Shown piece after piece: positions 1 to 9,139 of a stretch of DNA of 64,000 nt. This DNA comes from Exiguobacterium acetylicum. Its GTDB lineage: Bacteria; Bacillota; Bacilli; Exiguobacteriales; Exiguobacteriaceae. The stretch spans positions 1,266,001-1,330,000 of the forward strand of contig NZ_CP081878.1 in the NCBI RefSeq assembly GCF_022170825.1, written 5' to 3'. The notes under the pieces were generated by a model that was not told the origin of the DNA, searched no databases, and saw nothing but the letters and a program-made list of their open reading frames with translations. How positions within the stretch are numbered: the stretch's first letter is position 1; each line of letters opens with the position of its first letter. A program made the translations under genes and the position numbers.

Positions 1-2318
1 AAACAGTCGGAATTCTTGAAGAAGATGTTCAAAATGGCATCACATACATCGCTGAACCAGTTGGTGTCGTCTGTGGTGTCACACCGGTCACGAACCCAAC
101 GTCAACGACGATGTTCAAAGCGTTGATTGCAATTAAGACACGTAACCCGATCGTCTTCGCGTTCCATCCATCGGCACAACGATGTTCCGTTGAAGCGGCG
201 AAAACACTCCGCGACGCAGCAATCAAAGCAGGCGCACCTAAAGACTGTATTCAATGGGTCGAAGAACCATCACTTGAAGCAACAAAAGTCTTGATGAACC
301 ACGAAAACATCGCCATGGTCCTTGCGACAGGTGGAGCAGGAATGGTTAAATCAGCGTACTCAACGGGGAAACCAGCACTCGGTGTTGGACCAGGGAACGT
401 TCCATGCTACATCGAACAATCTGCGAAAGTAAAACGGGCAGTCAGCGATCTCGTTCTCTCAAAAACGTTTGATAACGGGATGATTTGTGCATCTGAGCAA
501 GCCGTCATCGTCGACCAAGAGATTTATGCAACGGTCCGGACGGAAATGGAAGCACTCGGTTGTTACTTCTGTTCGCCGGAAGAAAAACAACGTCTCGAAA
601 CACTCGTCATCAAAACCGATACGTGTGCTGTCAACGCGGACATTGTCGGTAAACCAGCGACGTGGATCGCAGAGAAAGCCGGAATCAACGTTCCGGAAAC
701 AACCGTCATGCTCGTCGCGGAACTCGAGCACGTCGGAGCAGCAGAACCACTGTCTCACGAAAAACTCAGTCCCGTTCTCGGTGCGTACCGCGTCGCTTCA
801 TCCGAAGAAGCGTTCGTGATTGCTGAACAAATGCTTGAAATCGGTGGTCTCGGGCATACAGCCGTCATTCATACGACGAACGATGATTTGATGACAGCGT
901 TCGGACTCCGGATGAAAGCCTGCCGGATCCTCGTCAATAGTCCATCTGCTCATGGAGGGATTGGTGATCTTTACAATGAGTTGACACCATCACTGACACT
1001 TGGTTGTGGATCATACGGTAAAAACTCTGTTTCAGAGAACGTAACGGCGAAACACTTACTCAACGTCAAAAAGGTGGCGAAACGACGCGTGAACATGCAA
1101 TGGTTCAAGGTTCCTGAAAAAATCTACTTCGAAAAGAACTCCGTCCAGTACCTACGGTCGATGACTGACGTCTCACGCGTCATGATCGTCACTGATCCGA
1201 CGATGGTGCAATTCGGATATGCCGATAAAGTGATTCAAAACTTGCCGCAGTCCGTCAATTACCGGATTTTCGACCAAGTCGAACCGGATCCATCCGTAAC
1301 GACTGTTCAGACGGGTGCTCAAGCGATGCGTGATTTCAAACCAGACTTGATCATCGCCCTTGGTGGTGGTTCAGCGATGGATGCTGCAAAAGGAATGTGG
1401 CTCTTCTACGAACAGCCGAACGAAACGTTCTCAAACTTACGTCAAAAATTCCTTGATATCCGTAAGCGTGCCTACAAATTCCCGACACTTGGTCGTCAAG
1501 CGAAGTTCGTTGCGATTCCGACGACATCGGGGACAGGTTCAGAAGTGACACCGTTCACCGTCATCACGGATAAAGAGAAGAACGTCAAATACCCGATTGC
1601 TGACTATGCGTTGACACCAGACGTCGCGATCGTTGATCCAGAATTCGTCATGACAGTTCCCGCTTCGATCACCGCTGATACGGGGATGGATGTCTTGACA
1701 CACGCAACAGAAGCGTACGTCTCAGTTCTTGCGAACGACTACACGGATGGACTGGCACTCAAAGCAATCAAAATGATCTTCGACTACTTGCCACGAGCGT
1801 ACGCGAACGGATCTGACGCGGAAGCACGCGAAAAAGTGCACAATGCGTCAACGATGGCAGGGATGGCATTCGCGAATGCATTCCTTGGAATCAACCACTC
1901 AATTGCGCACAAAATCGGTGGGGAGTTCCATACGCCACACGGACGGACGAACGCGATCCTGATGCCACACGTCATTCGCTATAACGCGTCACGCCCAACA
2001 AAACTAGCAGCATTCCCGAAATATGAGTCATTCGTTGCCGATGAACGGTATGCCGACATCGCCCGCTACCTCGGCCTTCCGGCAGCAACGACGGAACAAG
2101 GGGTCGAGTCACTCATTCAAGCAGTTGCTGATCTTGGACAACGTCTCAACATCAAGATGTCATTCAAGGCGCAAGGCATTCAAAAAGCAGACTTCGAGGC
2201 AAAACTCGATAAGATGGCAGTTGATGCTTTCGAGGATCAATGTACGACAGCGAATCCGAAGATGCCGCTTGTCGCTGAGTTACGGACGATCATGGAACAA
2301 GCATACGAAGGCATCTAA
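1..2318 (+). CDS. adhE: Bifunctional acetaldehyde-CoA/alcohol dehydrogenase, 5'-truncated by window
   Basis: Fermentative enzyme that reduces acetyl-CoA to acetaldehyde and then to ethanol with NADH; AdhE forms cytosolic spirosomes. The reading frame is open from base 3, so the N-terminus lies outside the window. The aldehyde dehydrogenase half is seen first, with its catalytic cysteine in NGMICASEQ (codon at 486-488). The iron-dependent alcohol dehydrogenase half follows, with the nucleotide-binding ALGGGSAMDAAKG and the iron-ligand histidine region GINHSIAHKIGGEFHTPHG near 1890-1940. Order and visible length (about 770 residues) fit full-length AdhE of roughly 870. An intrinsic terminator follows, so this is probably the last gene of its transcript. 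Confidence 0.97.
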   Translation, partial: TVGILEEDVQNGITYIAEPVGVVCGVTPVTNPTSTTMFKALIAIKTRNPIVFAFHPSAQRCSVEAAKTLRDAAIKAGAPKDCIQWVEEPSLEATKVLMNHENIAMVLATGGAGMVKSAYSTGKPALGVGPGNVPCYIEQSAKVKRAVSDLVLSKTFDNGMICASEQAVIVDQEIYATVRTEMEALGCYFCSPEEKQRLETLVIKTDTCAVNADIVGKPATWIAEKAGINVPETTVMLVAELEHVGAAEPLSHEKLSPVLGAYRVASSEEAFVIAEQMLEIGGLGHTAVIHTTNDDLMTAFGLRMKACRILVNSPSAHGGIGDLYNELTPSLTLGCGSYGKNSVSENVTAKHLLNVKKVAKRRVNMQWFKVPEKIYFEKNSVQYLRSMTDVSRVMIVTDPTMVQFGYADKVIQNLPQSVNYRIFDQVEPDPSVTTVQTGAQAMRDFKPDLIIALGGGSAMDAAKGMWLFYEQPNETFSNLRQKFLDIRKRAYKFPTLGRQAKFVAIPTTSGTGSEVTPFTVITDKEKNVKYPIADYALTPDVAIVDPEFVMTVPASITADTGMDVLTHATEAYVSVLANDYTDGLALKAIKMIFDYLPRAYANGSDAEAREKVHNASTMAGMAFANAFLGINHSIAHKIGGEFHTPHGRTNAILMPHVIRYNASRPTKLAAFPKYESFVADERYADIARYLGLPAATTEQGVESLIQAVADLGQRLNIKMSFKAQGIQKADFEAKLDKMAVDAFEDQCTTANPKMPLVAELRTIMEQAYEGI

Positions 2319-2350
2319 TAGAGAAAAAATACCATGGCACCAGATCGTTC

Positions 2351-2385
2351 AACCGGCTTCTCACTTTGAGAAGTCGGTTTTTGTT
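2351..2385 (+). terminator. Intrinsic terminator after adhE
   Basis: A 13-bp stem (AACCGGCTTCTCA with TGAGAAGTCGGTT, one G-T pair) is followed by a T-rich run. It sits about 30 bases after the adhE stop. Confidence 0.85.
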
Positions 2386-2507
2386 TTGGAAATCAGTGGA
2401 GACAGTCAGAGAAAAGGTGGGATATAATGGCTGTTGAATGAATTTGATGTTTTTGGTTTCGCTGAAGCAGGAATATTCAAACATCAGACATAAAAGGAGG
2501 AACTAGG

Positions 2508-3908
2508 ATGGAGCCAAGGCAAGAAAGGAAACAACGACGGTTTTCCGTCTGGGATGTCCTGTATGGCGTCCTCATCGGTCTCATCTTTTTCGGTGTCATC
2601 TATGGCGCGATGGCATTTTTGACTTCACAGATTACTTCGTCCTCAGACTATCAAGATCTTGTGACGCAGATGCAACAGGCGGATGTCTCATGGAATGATA
2701 CAGATATTACGGTCTCGCTCATGCTCCTGTTCGTTGGTGGGCTGTCGATTACGATGCCGAGTGCGGTCCGGGAAGGGATCATCAATCAGGTGCTTGATGC
2801 GAGTTCTGCCGGAGACGTCTTATCATTGTTCGGAATCGATTTAAAACAAGTCCTCGCACCACTTACGTTTGATGTCTCTTACGGGACGTTACTCTACTCC
2901 GTATTTGGCATCGGTTTGATCACTTTGCTATTTTTAGTATTACGGATTAAAGCAAGTCGTCTTGGTTGGACGATTCGCTCAGTCAGTTTCTTTTTGACGG
3001 TCGGTATCATTTGGTTCGTACTTGCCGGAAGAGGAAATGATGTACCGTTCCTTGCGCTACAAGACGGCTACGCGATGAATGGTATTTTACCACTCCTCGT
3101 CGTCAGTCTACTTGGCTGGATGGCGTTCTTCCCGCAGAAGTTATCCGGTTTAACAGCTGCTGGACGTGCCAGTCTGCTCATCTTGATGTTCGCAAGTACT
3201 CTGCAACTCGTCTTCACAGTGCAAGATGAAGCGGCGTACGACGGAGATTCCTCACTACGGACAGCACTGACCGTCGCAAGTTTGAACGCCGGAAGTGGTG
3301 GGATGTACGACTGGATCCACGGCGGTCAAGTCGTCTATCAAGCAGACGTCCTTGGAGCAAACGCAGAAGTTCCTGTCTCAATGTTGAACGGTGAAACCTC
3401 AACGGATCAGCTCAATGACTCGATTCAAAAAGTCGTCGACGGGATTGATACGGATCGGGTGACCGAACAACTGTTGACGCTACTCGGTGGAGAACGCCCT
3501 GACTTGTCAGCGACACAATTGAAGCTCGATTCTGTTGATTACGGTGTCGCGCGACAGACGATCCAAGTGATTGATGCGGAATCAGCAGGAGCGACACCAC
3601 CGAATGTTTCGAGTGAGAGTGGGTATTGGGTATTATTGCTCGTGACATTCGCGATCTATTTCGTTTGTAGTATCCGAAGCTTCAAGTCGATCATCGATCC
3701 GTTCGTCTTTGCAATTGCGATCGGTGTCATTAGCTTCATCGTCAGTCAAGCTTCATACGTCCAATTCGCGATGAAGTGGCGCAGTGACGTCTTGTTCGAA
3801 TTTGCTCAACAGACAGCAGGATGGACGGTACTTTACGCCGCAGGACTTGCGTTACTTGCTGGTATTCTCGGTTATGTCGTCCGACGGAAACCAGAGAAAA
3901 CGGTGTAA
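2508..3908 (+). CDS. Polytopic membrane protein, function unknown
   Basis: I do not recognise the family. The 466-residue product has a charged N-terminus (MEPRQERKQRR) and several hydrophobic segments: near residues 18-40, 60-85, 125-145, 155-170, 185-205 and 220-240, then a soluble region (about 245-370) and three more segments near the C-terminus. It is therefore an integral membrane protein with one large extramembrane domain. The start is supported by AAAGGAGG about 8 bases upstream. It stands alone between the adhE terminator and a structured noncoding region. No catalytic motif is visible. A -10-like TATAAT lies at 2423-2428. Confidence 0.8.
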   Translation: MEPRQERKQRRFSVWDVLYGVLIGLIFFGVIYGAMAFLTSQITSSSDYQDLVTQMQQADVSWNDTDITVSLMLLFVGGLSITMPSAVREGIINQVLDASSAGDVLSLFGIDLKQVLAPLTFDVSYGTLLYSVFGIGLITLLFLVLRIKASRLGWTIRSVSFFLTVGIIWFVLAGRGNDVPFLALQDGYAMNGILPLLVVSLLGWMAFFPQKLSGLTAAGRASLLILMFASTLQLVFTVQDEAAYDGDSSLRTALTVASLNAGSGGMYDWIHGGQVVYQADVLGANAEVPVSMLNGETSTDQLNDSIQKVVDGIDTDRVTEQLLTLLGGERPDLSATQLKLDSVDYGVARQTIQVIDAESAGATPPNVSSESGYWVLLLVTFAIYFVCSIRSFKSIIDPFVFAIAIGVISFIVSQASYVQFAMKWRSDVLFEFAQQTAGWTVLYAAGLALLAGILGYVVRRKPEKTV

Positions 3909-4075
3909 GGGAACATGGCGTAGTGAAAATCCTGTGCCATGAATCCGGGCGACGAACGTTACTGTCATCCTCGCTTTCCACAGGCGGGAGGTAAGCCGTG
4001 GTATCCAAAACTCCGTTTCGACTACCGGGCCTCACCTGATCCTGACGAAAGCGAAGAGCGTGCTTTCTTTTCCTA
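3909..4075. ncRNA. Candidate structured RNA of unresolved class
   Basis: Directly after the 466-codon gene there is no credible ORF but there is nested complementarity. CATGGC (3914-3919) pairs with GCCATG (3936-3941). CGCTTTC (about 3972-3978) pairs with GAAAGCG (about 4047-4053) and encloses an imperfect long stem, AGGTAAGCCGTGGTA with TACCGGGCCTCACCT. A strong terminator follows at 4114-4162, which suggests a + strand transcript or leader. Fragments resemble pieces of known riboswitches (GTGAAAATCC as in cobalamin; AGGTGAGGC on the other strand as in the Mg2+ M-box), but neither consensus is complete. Strand and class are unsettled. Confidence 0.35.
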
Positions 4076-4113
4076 TAGGAGTCGAGAATGAATAGATACG
4101 TTCTGCATTAATT

Positions 4114-4162
4114 AAAACGATACTTTTTCAGGACTAAATCCTGAAAAAGTATCGTTTTTTTT
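4114..4162 (+). terminator. Strong intrinsic terminator
   Basis: A near-perfect 20-bp hairpin (ACGATACTTTTTCAGGA ... TCCTGAAAAAGTATCGT, loop CTAAA) is followed by eight T residues. It separates the structured region from the nucleotidase leader. Confidence 0.9.
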
Positions 4163-4195
4163 ATATGAATCATACAATGATGTAAAACACCTTTT

Positions 4196-4219
4196 TTTAC
4201 CATTAACACCTGATTTGTA
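4196..4219 (+). promoter_or_regulatory. Possible PhoP-type direct repeats
   Basis: TTAACA (4203-4208) and TTTGTA (4214-4219) are spaced 11 bases start to start, as in Bacillus PhoP boxes, with a further TTTACC at 4196-4201. The target gene encodes a secreted phosphate-releasing enzyme. A -10-like TATAAT lies at 4312-4317. Only two repeats are good, so this is tentative. Confidence 0.25.
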
Positions 4220-4370
4220 AAGGGGAAATCAACAATGTAAAGCCATTATTTGGAATTAGTTAAGTAGGTTAAATAAGACGGATGTCCGACCTATTTGAAA
4301 GGACTATTAGCTATAATCGAACCATGCTAAATTAATGAAGCAGTCAAAACATCCTGGGGGGAAAATCCAT

Positions 4371-7085
4371 ATGAAAAAAGCTACCAAACTTGTCATCGCG
4401 TCGACGTTGATCGCACCGATGCTCGTACCAGTCGTTCAAGTCAAGACACTTGCTGCCGACAACAGTGTCGTCAAGTTACGCTTCTTAGAAACAACGGATT
4501 TACATACGAACTCAATGAACTACGATTACTTCAAGGATGCGCAGGACGAAACAATCGGTCTCGTCAAAGCCGCTACGGTCATCAAACAACAACAAACGGA
4601 AGTGGGCGCAACGAACAGTTTCTTGTTCGATAACGGAGATACACTTCAAGGAACGCCATTCGGTGATTACGTGAAGAACCAGTACGACAAAGGAAACAAA
4701 GGCAAACATCCGATGTACGAATTGATGGAATACCTCGGTTATGATGCGGTCACGCTCGGAAACCATGAATTCAACTTCGGTCTTGATTTCCTCAAGTCAG
4801 CGATGAGTGCTTCGAGCGGTTCAATCAAGTTCGTCAACTCGAACGTATTGGATGCAGTCACGAAAAAGCCGATCGTCGCGGACTACAACAAAGATGGAAA
4901 AGACTATCAAATCATCGAACGTCAAGTCAAGGACCAGAACGGTGACATGAAAACAGTCAAGGTGGGTGTGTTCGGAGTCGTCACGCCACAAATCATGGCA
5001 TGGGATGCGGGGAACCTGACGGGGAAAGTCACGGCTGAAGATATCATCCCGACTGCTAAAGCAACAGCGAAAAAATTAAAAGATGCTGGCGCAGACGTCG
5101 TCGTTGCACTCGCACACACAGGTATCGGGGATACGACGGATCAAAAAGATGGCGATGAGAATGTCGGCTACGCGTTGACGAAAGTCGCAGACATCGATGT
5201 CTTGATGACAGGTCATCAGCACGGGAAATTCCCAGCAGCCGATTCTGCTTTCAACAAACTACCGAACGTTGATGCGGCAAATGGTCTAATCAATGGCAAA
5301 CCGGTCGTCATGGCGAACACGCAAGGGAAAAACGTCGGTGTCATCGACCTTCAGTTGAAGCAAGTTGACGGCAAATGGGTGGTTGATACGTCAGGTGCAA
5401 AACTAGCAGACGTCACGAAAGACACGACAGCAGATGCAGGCGCCGTTAAGTTGATCGAAAAAGCGCATGAAGGAACACTCGCTTACATTCGTCAAGAAGT
5501 CGGGACGATCAACGACGATATCCAGAGCTTCTTCGCCCTCGCACAAGATGATGATTCAGTTCAGTTCGTCACGAACGCTCAAAAATGGTATGTCGAGAAA
5601 CAACTCAAGGAAAATGCGGATCTTGCGAAATATAAAGATCTTCCATTGTTGTCAGCAGGTGCACCATTTAAGACAGGTGGTCGTAACCAAGTCAACGCAT
5701 CAGATTACACATTAATCAAAAAAGGACCGATCGCACTTAAGAATGTTGCCGATCTGTACGTGTACCCGAATACACTGGAAGTCGTCAAAGTAACCGGTGC
5801 AGACGTCAAAGACTGGCTCGAAATGTCAGCGGGTCAGTTCAACCAAGTCGACGGTGAGCAGACGAACTTATTGAATAAAGAATTCCGTAGCTACAACTTC
5901 GATATTCTCGATGGATTGACATATGAAATCGATATTACGAAACCAGCGAAGTTCGACTATAACGGTGTTGTTGTCAATAAGGATGCAAGCCGTGTCCAAA
6001 ATATCAAGTATCAAGGGAAAGCGATCGCAGATGATCAAGAATTCCTCGTCGCGACGAACAACTATCGTGCAGGTAGTGCGACGTTCCCAGGTCTTGGCGG
6101 CGGTAAGAATATCGTCTACAAATCAGCATACGAAACACGTAACGTCATCTCAGACTTCATTAAAGCAAAACAACCAGTTGATTATAAAGCCGATGACAAC
6201 TGGTCACTCGTTGCAAGTAAGCCGATGACGGTCAGTTTTGATTCAGCGGTTGCAGCGGCACCGTACGTCAAACGGTACGAAGGTATCACGAACACAGGTG
6301 AAACGCGTCCAGGTGAAACGGGTACGTTCCTTACATTCAACATGAACGTGCCGATGAAAGACTTCACAGTCTCGGCAAAAGCAGTCAAACCAGGTGCAAA
6401 AGTCGTCACAGGTCAAGCCGTTCCGGGCGCAAAAGTCACGGTTAAACTCGGTGATAAAGTCCTCGGTACGGCAACTGCAAACGAAGCGGGTCAATACGAA
6501 GTCGCAACACGTCCGCTCAAATTGCGTGACAAGTTGACGGTTGTCTCAGAACTTAGCTTCATGAAAACAGAAACAAGCGTCACTGTCGGAACTGGTGTCG
6601 TTGCAACACCAGCAATTGATAAAAAGTCAGCAGTCTACGGATCAACGGTCCTTCGTGGTAAAGCAACGGAAGGTCTTGACGTCACGCTCTACAAAGGATC
6701 AACGAAGATTGCAAAAGCAAAAACGACAGCAAGTGGCTTCAAGATTGCGGTCAAGAAGGGTCTAACGACGGGCACGTACACAGTCAAGTCGACAGACATC
6801 TCGAACAAGATCACGAAAAAAGCGTCGTTCACGATCAAGAACACGTATCCGGTTAAAAAATGGTCAGGTAAAAAGACGTTGACTGGTAAAGTCGAAAAAC
6901 GTCAAATCGTCCGCCTTTACCAAAAAACAGCGTCTGGTTACCAATTGATCGCACAAGACGTAGCGGATCAGCACGGGAACTACGTCTTGAAGATGCGTCA
7001 AGCATTGACGAACGGTTCGTACAAACTCAACATCTATACAGCGAAGGATCATCTCGATCAATCACGCTACTTCATCACGAAGTAA
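4371..7085 (+). CDS. Secreted bifunctional 2',3'-cyclic nucleotide phosphodiesterase/5'- or 3'-nucleotidase
   Basis: The 904-residue secreted enzyme should release phosphate and nucleosides from extracellular nucleotides. ATG 4371 is chosen over 4335 because a G-rich ribosome site (4356-4361) and a signal peptide beginning MKKATKLVIAS precede it; cleavage is probably after TLAA. The calcineurin-like metallophosphatase domain shows its metal motifs in order: ETTDLHTN, NGDTLQGT, GNHEFNFG and GHQHGK. A 5'_nucleotid_C domain follows (about 340-560). The last ~250 residues are three or four repeats resembling bacterial Ig-like modules (GQAVPGAKVTVKLGDKVLG). No LPXTG or S-layer motif is seen, so how it attaches to the wall is unclear. 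Confidence 0.92.
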   Translation: MKKATKLVIASTLIAPMLVPVVQVKTLAADNSVVKLRFLETTDLHTNSMNYDYFKDAQDETIGLVKAATVIKQQQTEVGATNSFLFDNGDTLQGTPFGDYVKNQYDKGNKGKHPMYELMEYLGYDAVTLGNHEFNFGLDFLKSAMSASSGSIKFVNSNVLDAVTKKPIVADYNKDGKDYQIIERQVKDQNGDMKTVKVGVFGVVTPQIMAWDAGNLTGKVTAEDIIPTAKATAKKLKDAGADVVVALAHTGIGDTTDQKDGDENVGYALTKVADIDVLMTGHQHGKFPAADSAFNKLPNVDAANGLINGKPVVMANTQGKNVGVIDLQLKQVDGKWVVDTSGAKLADVTKDTTADAGAVKLIEKAHEGTLAYIRQEVGTINDDIQSFFALAQDDDSVQFVTNAQKWYVEKQLKENADLAKYKDLPLLSAGAPFKTGGRNQVNASDYTLIKKGPIALKNVADLYVYPNTLEVVKVTGADVKDWLEMSAGQFNQVDGEQTNLLNKEFRSYNFDILDGLTYEIDITKPAKFDYNGVVVNKDASRVQNIKYQGKAIADDQEFLVATNNYRAGSATFPGLGGGKNIVYKSAYETRNVISDFIKAKQPVDYKADDNWSLVASKPMTVSFDSAVAAAPYVKRYEGITNTGETRPGETGTFLTFNMNVPMKDFTVSAKAVKPGAKVVTGQAVPGAKVTVKLGDKVLGTATANEAGQYEVATRPLKLRDKLTVVSELSFMKTETSVTVGTGVVATPAIDKKSAVYGSTVLRGKATEGLDVTLYKGSTKIAKAKTTASGFKIAVKKGLTTGTYTVKSTDISNKITKKASFTIKNTYPVKKWSGKKTLTGKVEKRQIVRLYQKTASGYQLIAQDVADQHGNYVLKMRQALTNGSYKLNIYTAKDHLDQSRYFITK

Positions 7086-7095
7086 TATGAAAAAT

Positions 7096-7125
7096 GGGTG
7101 TCTGCATATGCAGGCATCCGTTTTT
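7096..7125 (+). terminator. Intrinsic terminator after nucleotidase gene
   Basis: GGGTGTCTGCA pairs with TGCAGGCATCC and is followed by TTTTT. It lies between two convergent genes and its T-run overlaps the last codon of the LysR gene. Confidence 0.8.
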
Positions 7126-8005
7126 ATTTGGATAAAAACGTGCCTTGTGAGAGCAGGAATCGTTTGACACGTTCATACATAGTTGCTTGCTCTACCGTCA
7201 ATTGATCCGTCGCATGCGACATATAGAGTCGCGACGTAACGGTAAATACATCGTCCGTAATGAAGGGAAGCTCCATCTCGCGACAGACGGAAACAGGAAC
7301 GAAGCTGAAATACCGTTGCTGGCGTAAGGCGAGCTGAAGTGAGACGTCATCGATGTAATGCGTGGTATTGGCATAGATGTTCAGTTCCGCCATCTTCAAT
7401 TGGATGAAGCGGTTGTAGTCCTTATTGTGGGAGGGGAATAAAAAGGCAGTCTCGGTTGCATCTGCATATAGCGCCTGGATTGCTTCTTTCTCTGAATAGG
7501 AAGCTGGATAAGTGATGACGATATCCTCTTCAACAATAGGTTCACTCGTAATGAGCGGATGTTTGAGTTCCATGAAGCTGATCGAGAAATGGAATTCTTG
7601 ACGGAGCAGACCGGTCAGGATTTCACGGTTCGAGAGGATGTCCGAGTTGAATAAGGGAGCCGTTTGCGGGAGAAGAAACTCCCGTAGAATCAATTGGATG
7701 AAGCGACCGTGCGAACTAGCAAGACTGAGTGGTGTTTCCGTTGATGCATCATTCCGTGCCATTCGTTCCTGAACACGTGTCAGTTCGTGTTCGATTTTTT
7801 CGACCGACTGTAGTAACAGTCGACCATTATCAGTCAAACTGATCGTTCTGCCTTTTCGATGAAATAATGTCGTGTTCAATTCCCGCTCGAGTTTCTTGAT
7901 TGTTGCACTGAGGGCAGGTTGGCTGATGAATAATCGTTCGGCAGCACGTGTCACGTTCAATTCTTCCGCGACGTGACGAAAGTAATTCAAATGTAAGAGT
8001 TCCAT
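7124..8005 (-). CDS. LysR-family transcriptional regulator
   Basis: DNA-binding regulator of 293 residues. The N-terminal winged helix-turn-helix is clear (NYFRHVAEELNVTRAAERLFISQPALSATIKKLE). An effector-binding LysR substrate domain occupies about residues 90-290. The start at 8005 is preceded by AGGAGG at good spacing; the upstream 14 codons in frame have no ribosome site. It is divergent from the ketopantoate-reductase-like gene, with a 16-bp palindrome between them, the usual LysR arrangement. It therefore probably controls that two-gene operon and itself. The effector cannot be read from sequence. Confidence 0.92.
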   Translation of the reverse strand: MELLHLNYFRHVAEELNVTRAAERLFISQPALSATIKKLERELNTTLFHRKGRTISLTDNGRLLLQSVEKIEHELTRVQERMARNDASTETPLSLASSHGRFIQLILREFLLPQTAPLFNSDILSNREILTGLLRQEFHFSISFMELKHPLITSEPIVEEDIVITYPASYSEKEAIQALYADATETAFLFPSHNKDYNRFIQLKMAELNIYANTTHYIDDVSLQLALRQQRYFSFVPVSVCREMELPFITDDVFTVTSRLYMSHATDQLTVEQATMYERVKRFLLSQGTFLSK

Positions 8006-8019
8006 GATATCCTCCTGAC

Positions 8020-8035
8020 ATAACCTACAGGTTAT
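8020..8035. promoter_or_regulatory. LysR-type operator palindrome
   Basis: ATAACCTACAGGTTAT is a perfect inverted repeat with a 4-base centre and satisfies the T-N11-A LysR rule. It lies between the divergent regulator and its presumed target operon, just upstream of the regulator's ribosome binding site. Confidence 0.55.
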
Positions 8036-8106
8036 CAAAATATACAATTATATATATTTCTGTTTATGATAAAACCAGTATATCGTAAATACCAGAGGTG
8101 ATAGAA

Positions 8107-9126
8107 ATGAAAATCGGAATTTACGGAGCAGGGTCACTTGGAACCATTATGGGAGCTTATTTGAGTCAACAAAGTGCGGGTGTCGATCTGATCGATACGA
8201 ATCGCGCACATATCGAGGCATTGAATACGAAAGGCGCACACGTCATTGGACCGGATCTAACGCAATCCGTTCATGCGATTCATCCGGATGACATCACGGA
8301 TATGTACGATATCGTGTTATTGCTGACGAAGCAGGTCTACAATGAACCGGTTCTGGCAAAAGTGCGGACAATCTTGAAGGAAGACGGGATCCTCGTCTCC
8401 TTGCAAAACGGTGTGCCGGAAGAGTTCATTCAACAACAGATTCCAAGCGAACGTATCATCGCGGGATCGGTCGAGTTCGGAGCAACGTACGTTGGACCAG
8501 GCGAGTCACGCTTGACGTCGAACTACGAACACTTTAAGACGTATGCGATGCAAATCGGTGAGCTAGATGGGAAGACAACAGACCGAATCGTTCACTTGAA
8601 AGGTATCCTCGATCACATCGGTGGTACGGAAATTTCCGATAATCTCTCGGGAACGAAATGGTCAAAACTCGTCATCAATAGTACGTTCAGTGGGTTATCT
8701 GCTGCGTGTAATGGGACGTATGGCGACGTGCTCGATCATCCCATCTTATTACGGGCAGCGCTTCATACGATGCAGGAAGTCGTTCAAGTTGGTCACGCCC
8801 ATGGCATCACGTTCGCTCCGATGAGTACGTTTGAGCCGGCAACCTACGCGACACTGGATGATATCGATGAAAAATTGATCACCGTGCCACAATTGATGCA
8901 CGGATCGCGAGACTTAGAAGCGAGCATGTTGCAGGACTTACAAAAAGGGCAACCGACCGAGATTCGTTACATCAATGGGATCGTCACGATGTACGGTAAC
9001 ACGTACGATATCGCAACACCGTTCAACTCACTCATTCAAGAAATCGTCGAAGAAGCGCAAGCTGCGAAGATGGTTCCTGATTTTGAAACAAGTGTCGCAC
9101 GCTTTGCTACTTTACTGAACGATTAA
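8107..9126 (+). CDS. 2-dehydropantoate 2-reductase (ApbA/PanE) family protein
   Basis: NADPH-dependent reductase of the ketopantoate reductase family, 339 residues. The N-terminus has the Rossmann motif GIYGAGSLGTIMGAYL, followed by the family's VLLLTKQ and SLQNG segments. The C-terminal helical domain carries GTKWSKLVINST (catalytic lysine) and a late glutamate/serine region (KGQPTEIRYINGIV). ATG 8107 is used because AGAGGTGA precedes it; the GTG at 8098 lies inside that site. It is cotranscribed with an acetoacetate-decarboxylase-like gene 13 bases downstream, which hints at a 2-oxoacid substrate other than ketopantoate, so a panE symbol is not assigned. Confidence 0.85.
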   Translation: MKIGIYGAGSLGTIMGAYLSQQSAGVDLIDTNRAHIEALNTKGAHVIGPDLTQSVHAIHPDDITDMYDIVLLLTKQVYNEPVLAKVRTILKEDGILVSLQNGVPEEFIQQQIPSERIIAGSVEFGATYVGPGESRLTSNYEHFKTYAMQIGELDGKTTDRIVHLKGILDHIGGTEISDNLSGTKWSKLVINSTFSGLSAACNGTYGDVLDHPILLRAALHTMQEVVQVGHAHGITFAPMSTFEPATYATLDDIDEKLITVPQLMHGSRDLEASMLQDLQKGQPTEIRYINGIVTMYGNTYDIATPFNSLIQEIVEEAQAAKMVPDFETSVARFATLLND

Positions 9127-9139
9127 AGGAGGAACTCAG

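Noticed and set aside
3909-4075. Cobalamin riboswitch or (minus strand) Mg2+ M-box riboswitch
   Set aside because: Only isolated fragments match (GTGAAAATCC, CGGGAGG; AGGTGAGGC). The conserved cores and order of either class are not complete, so I left it unclassified.
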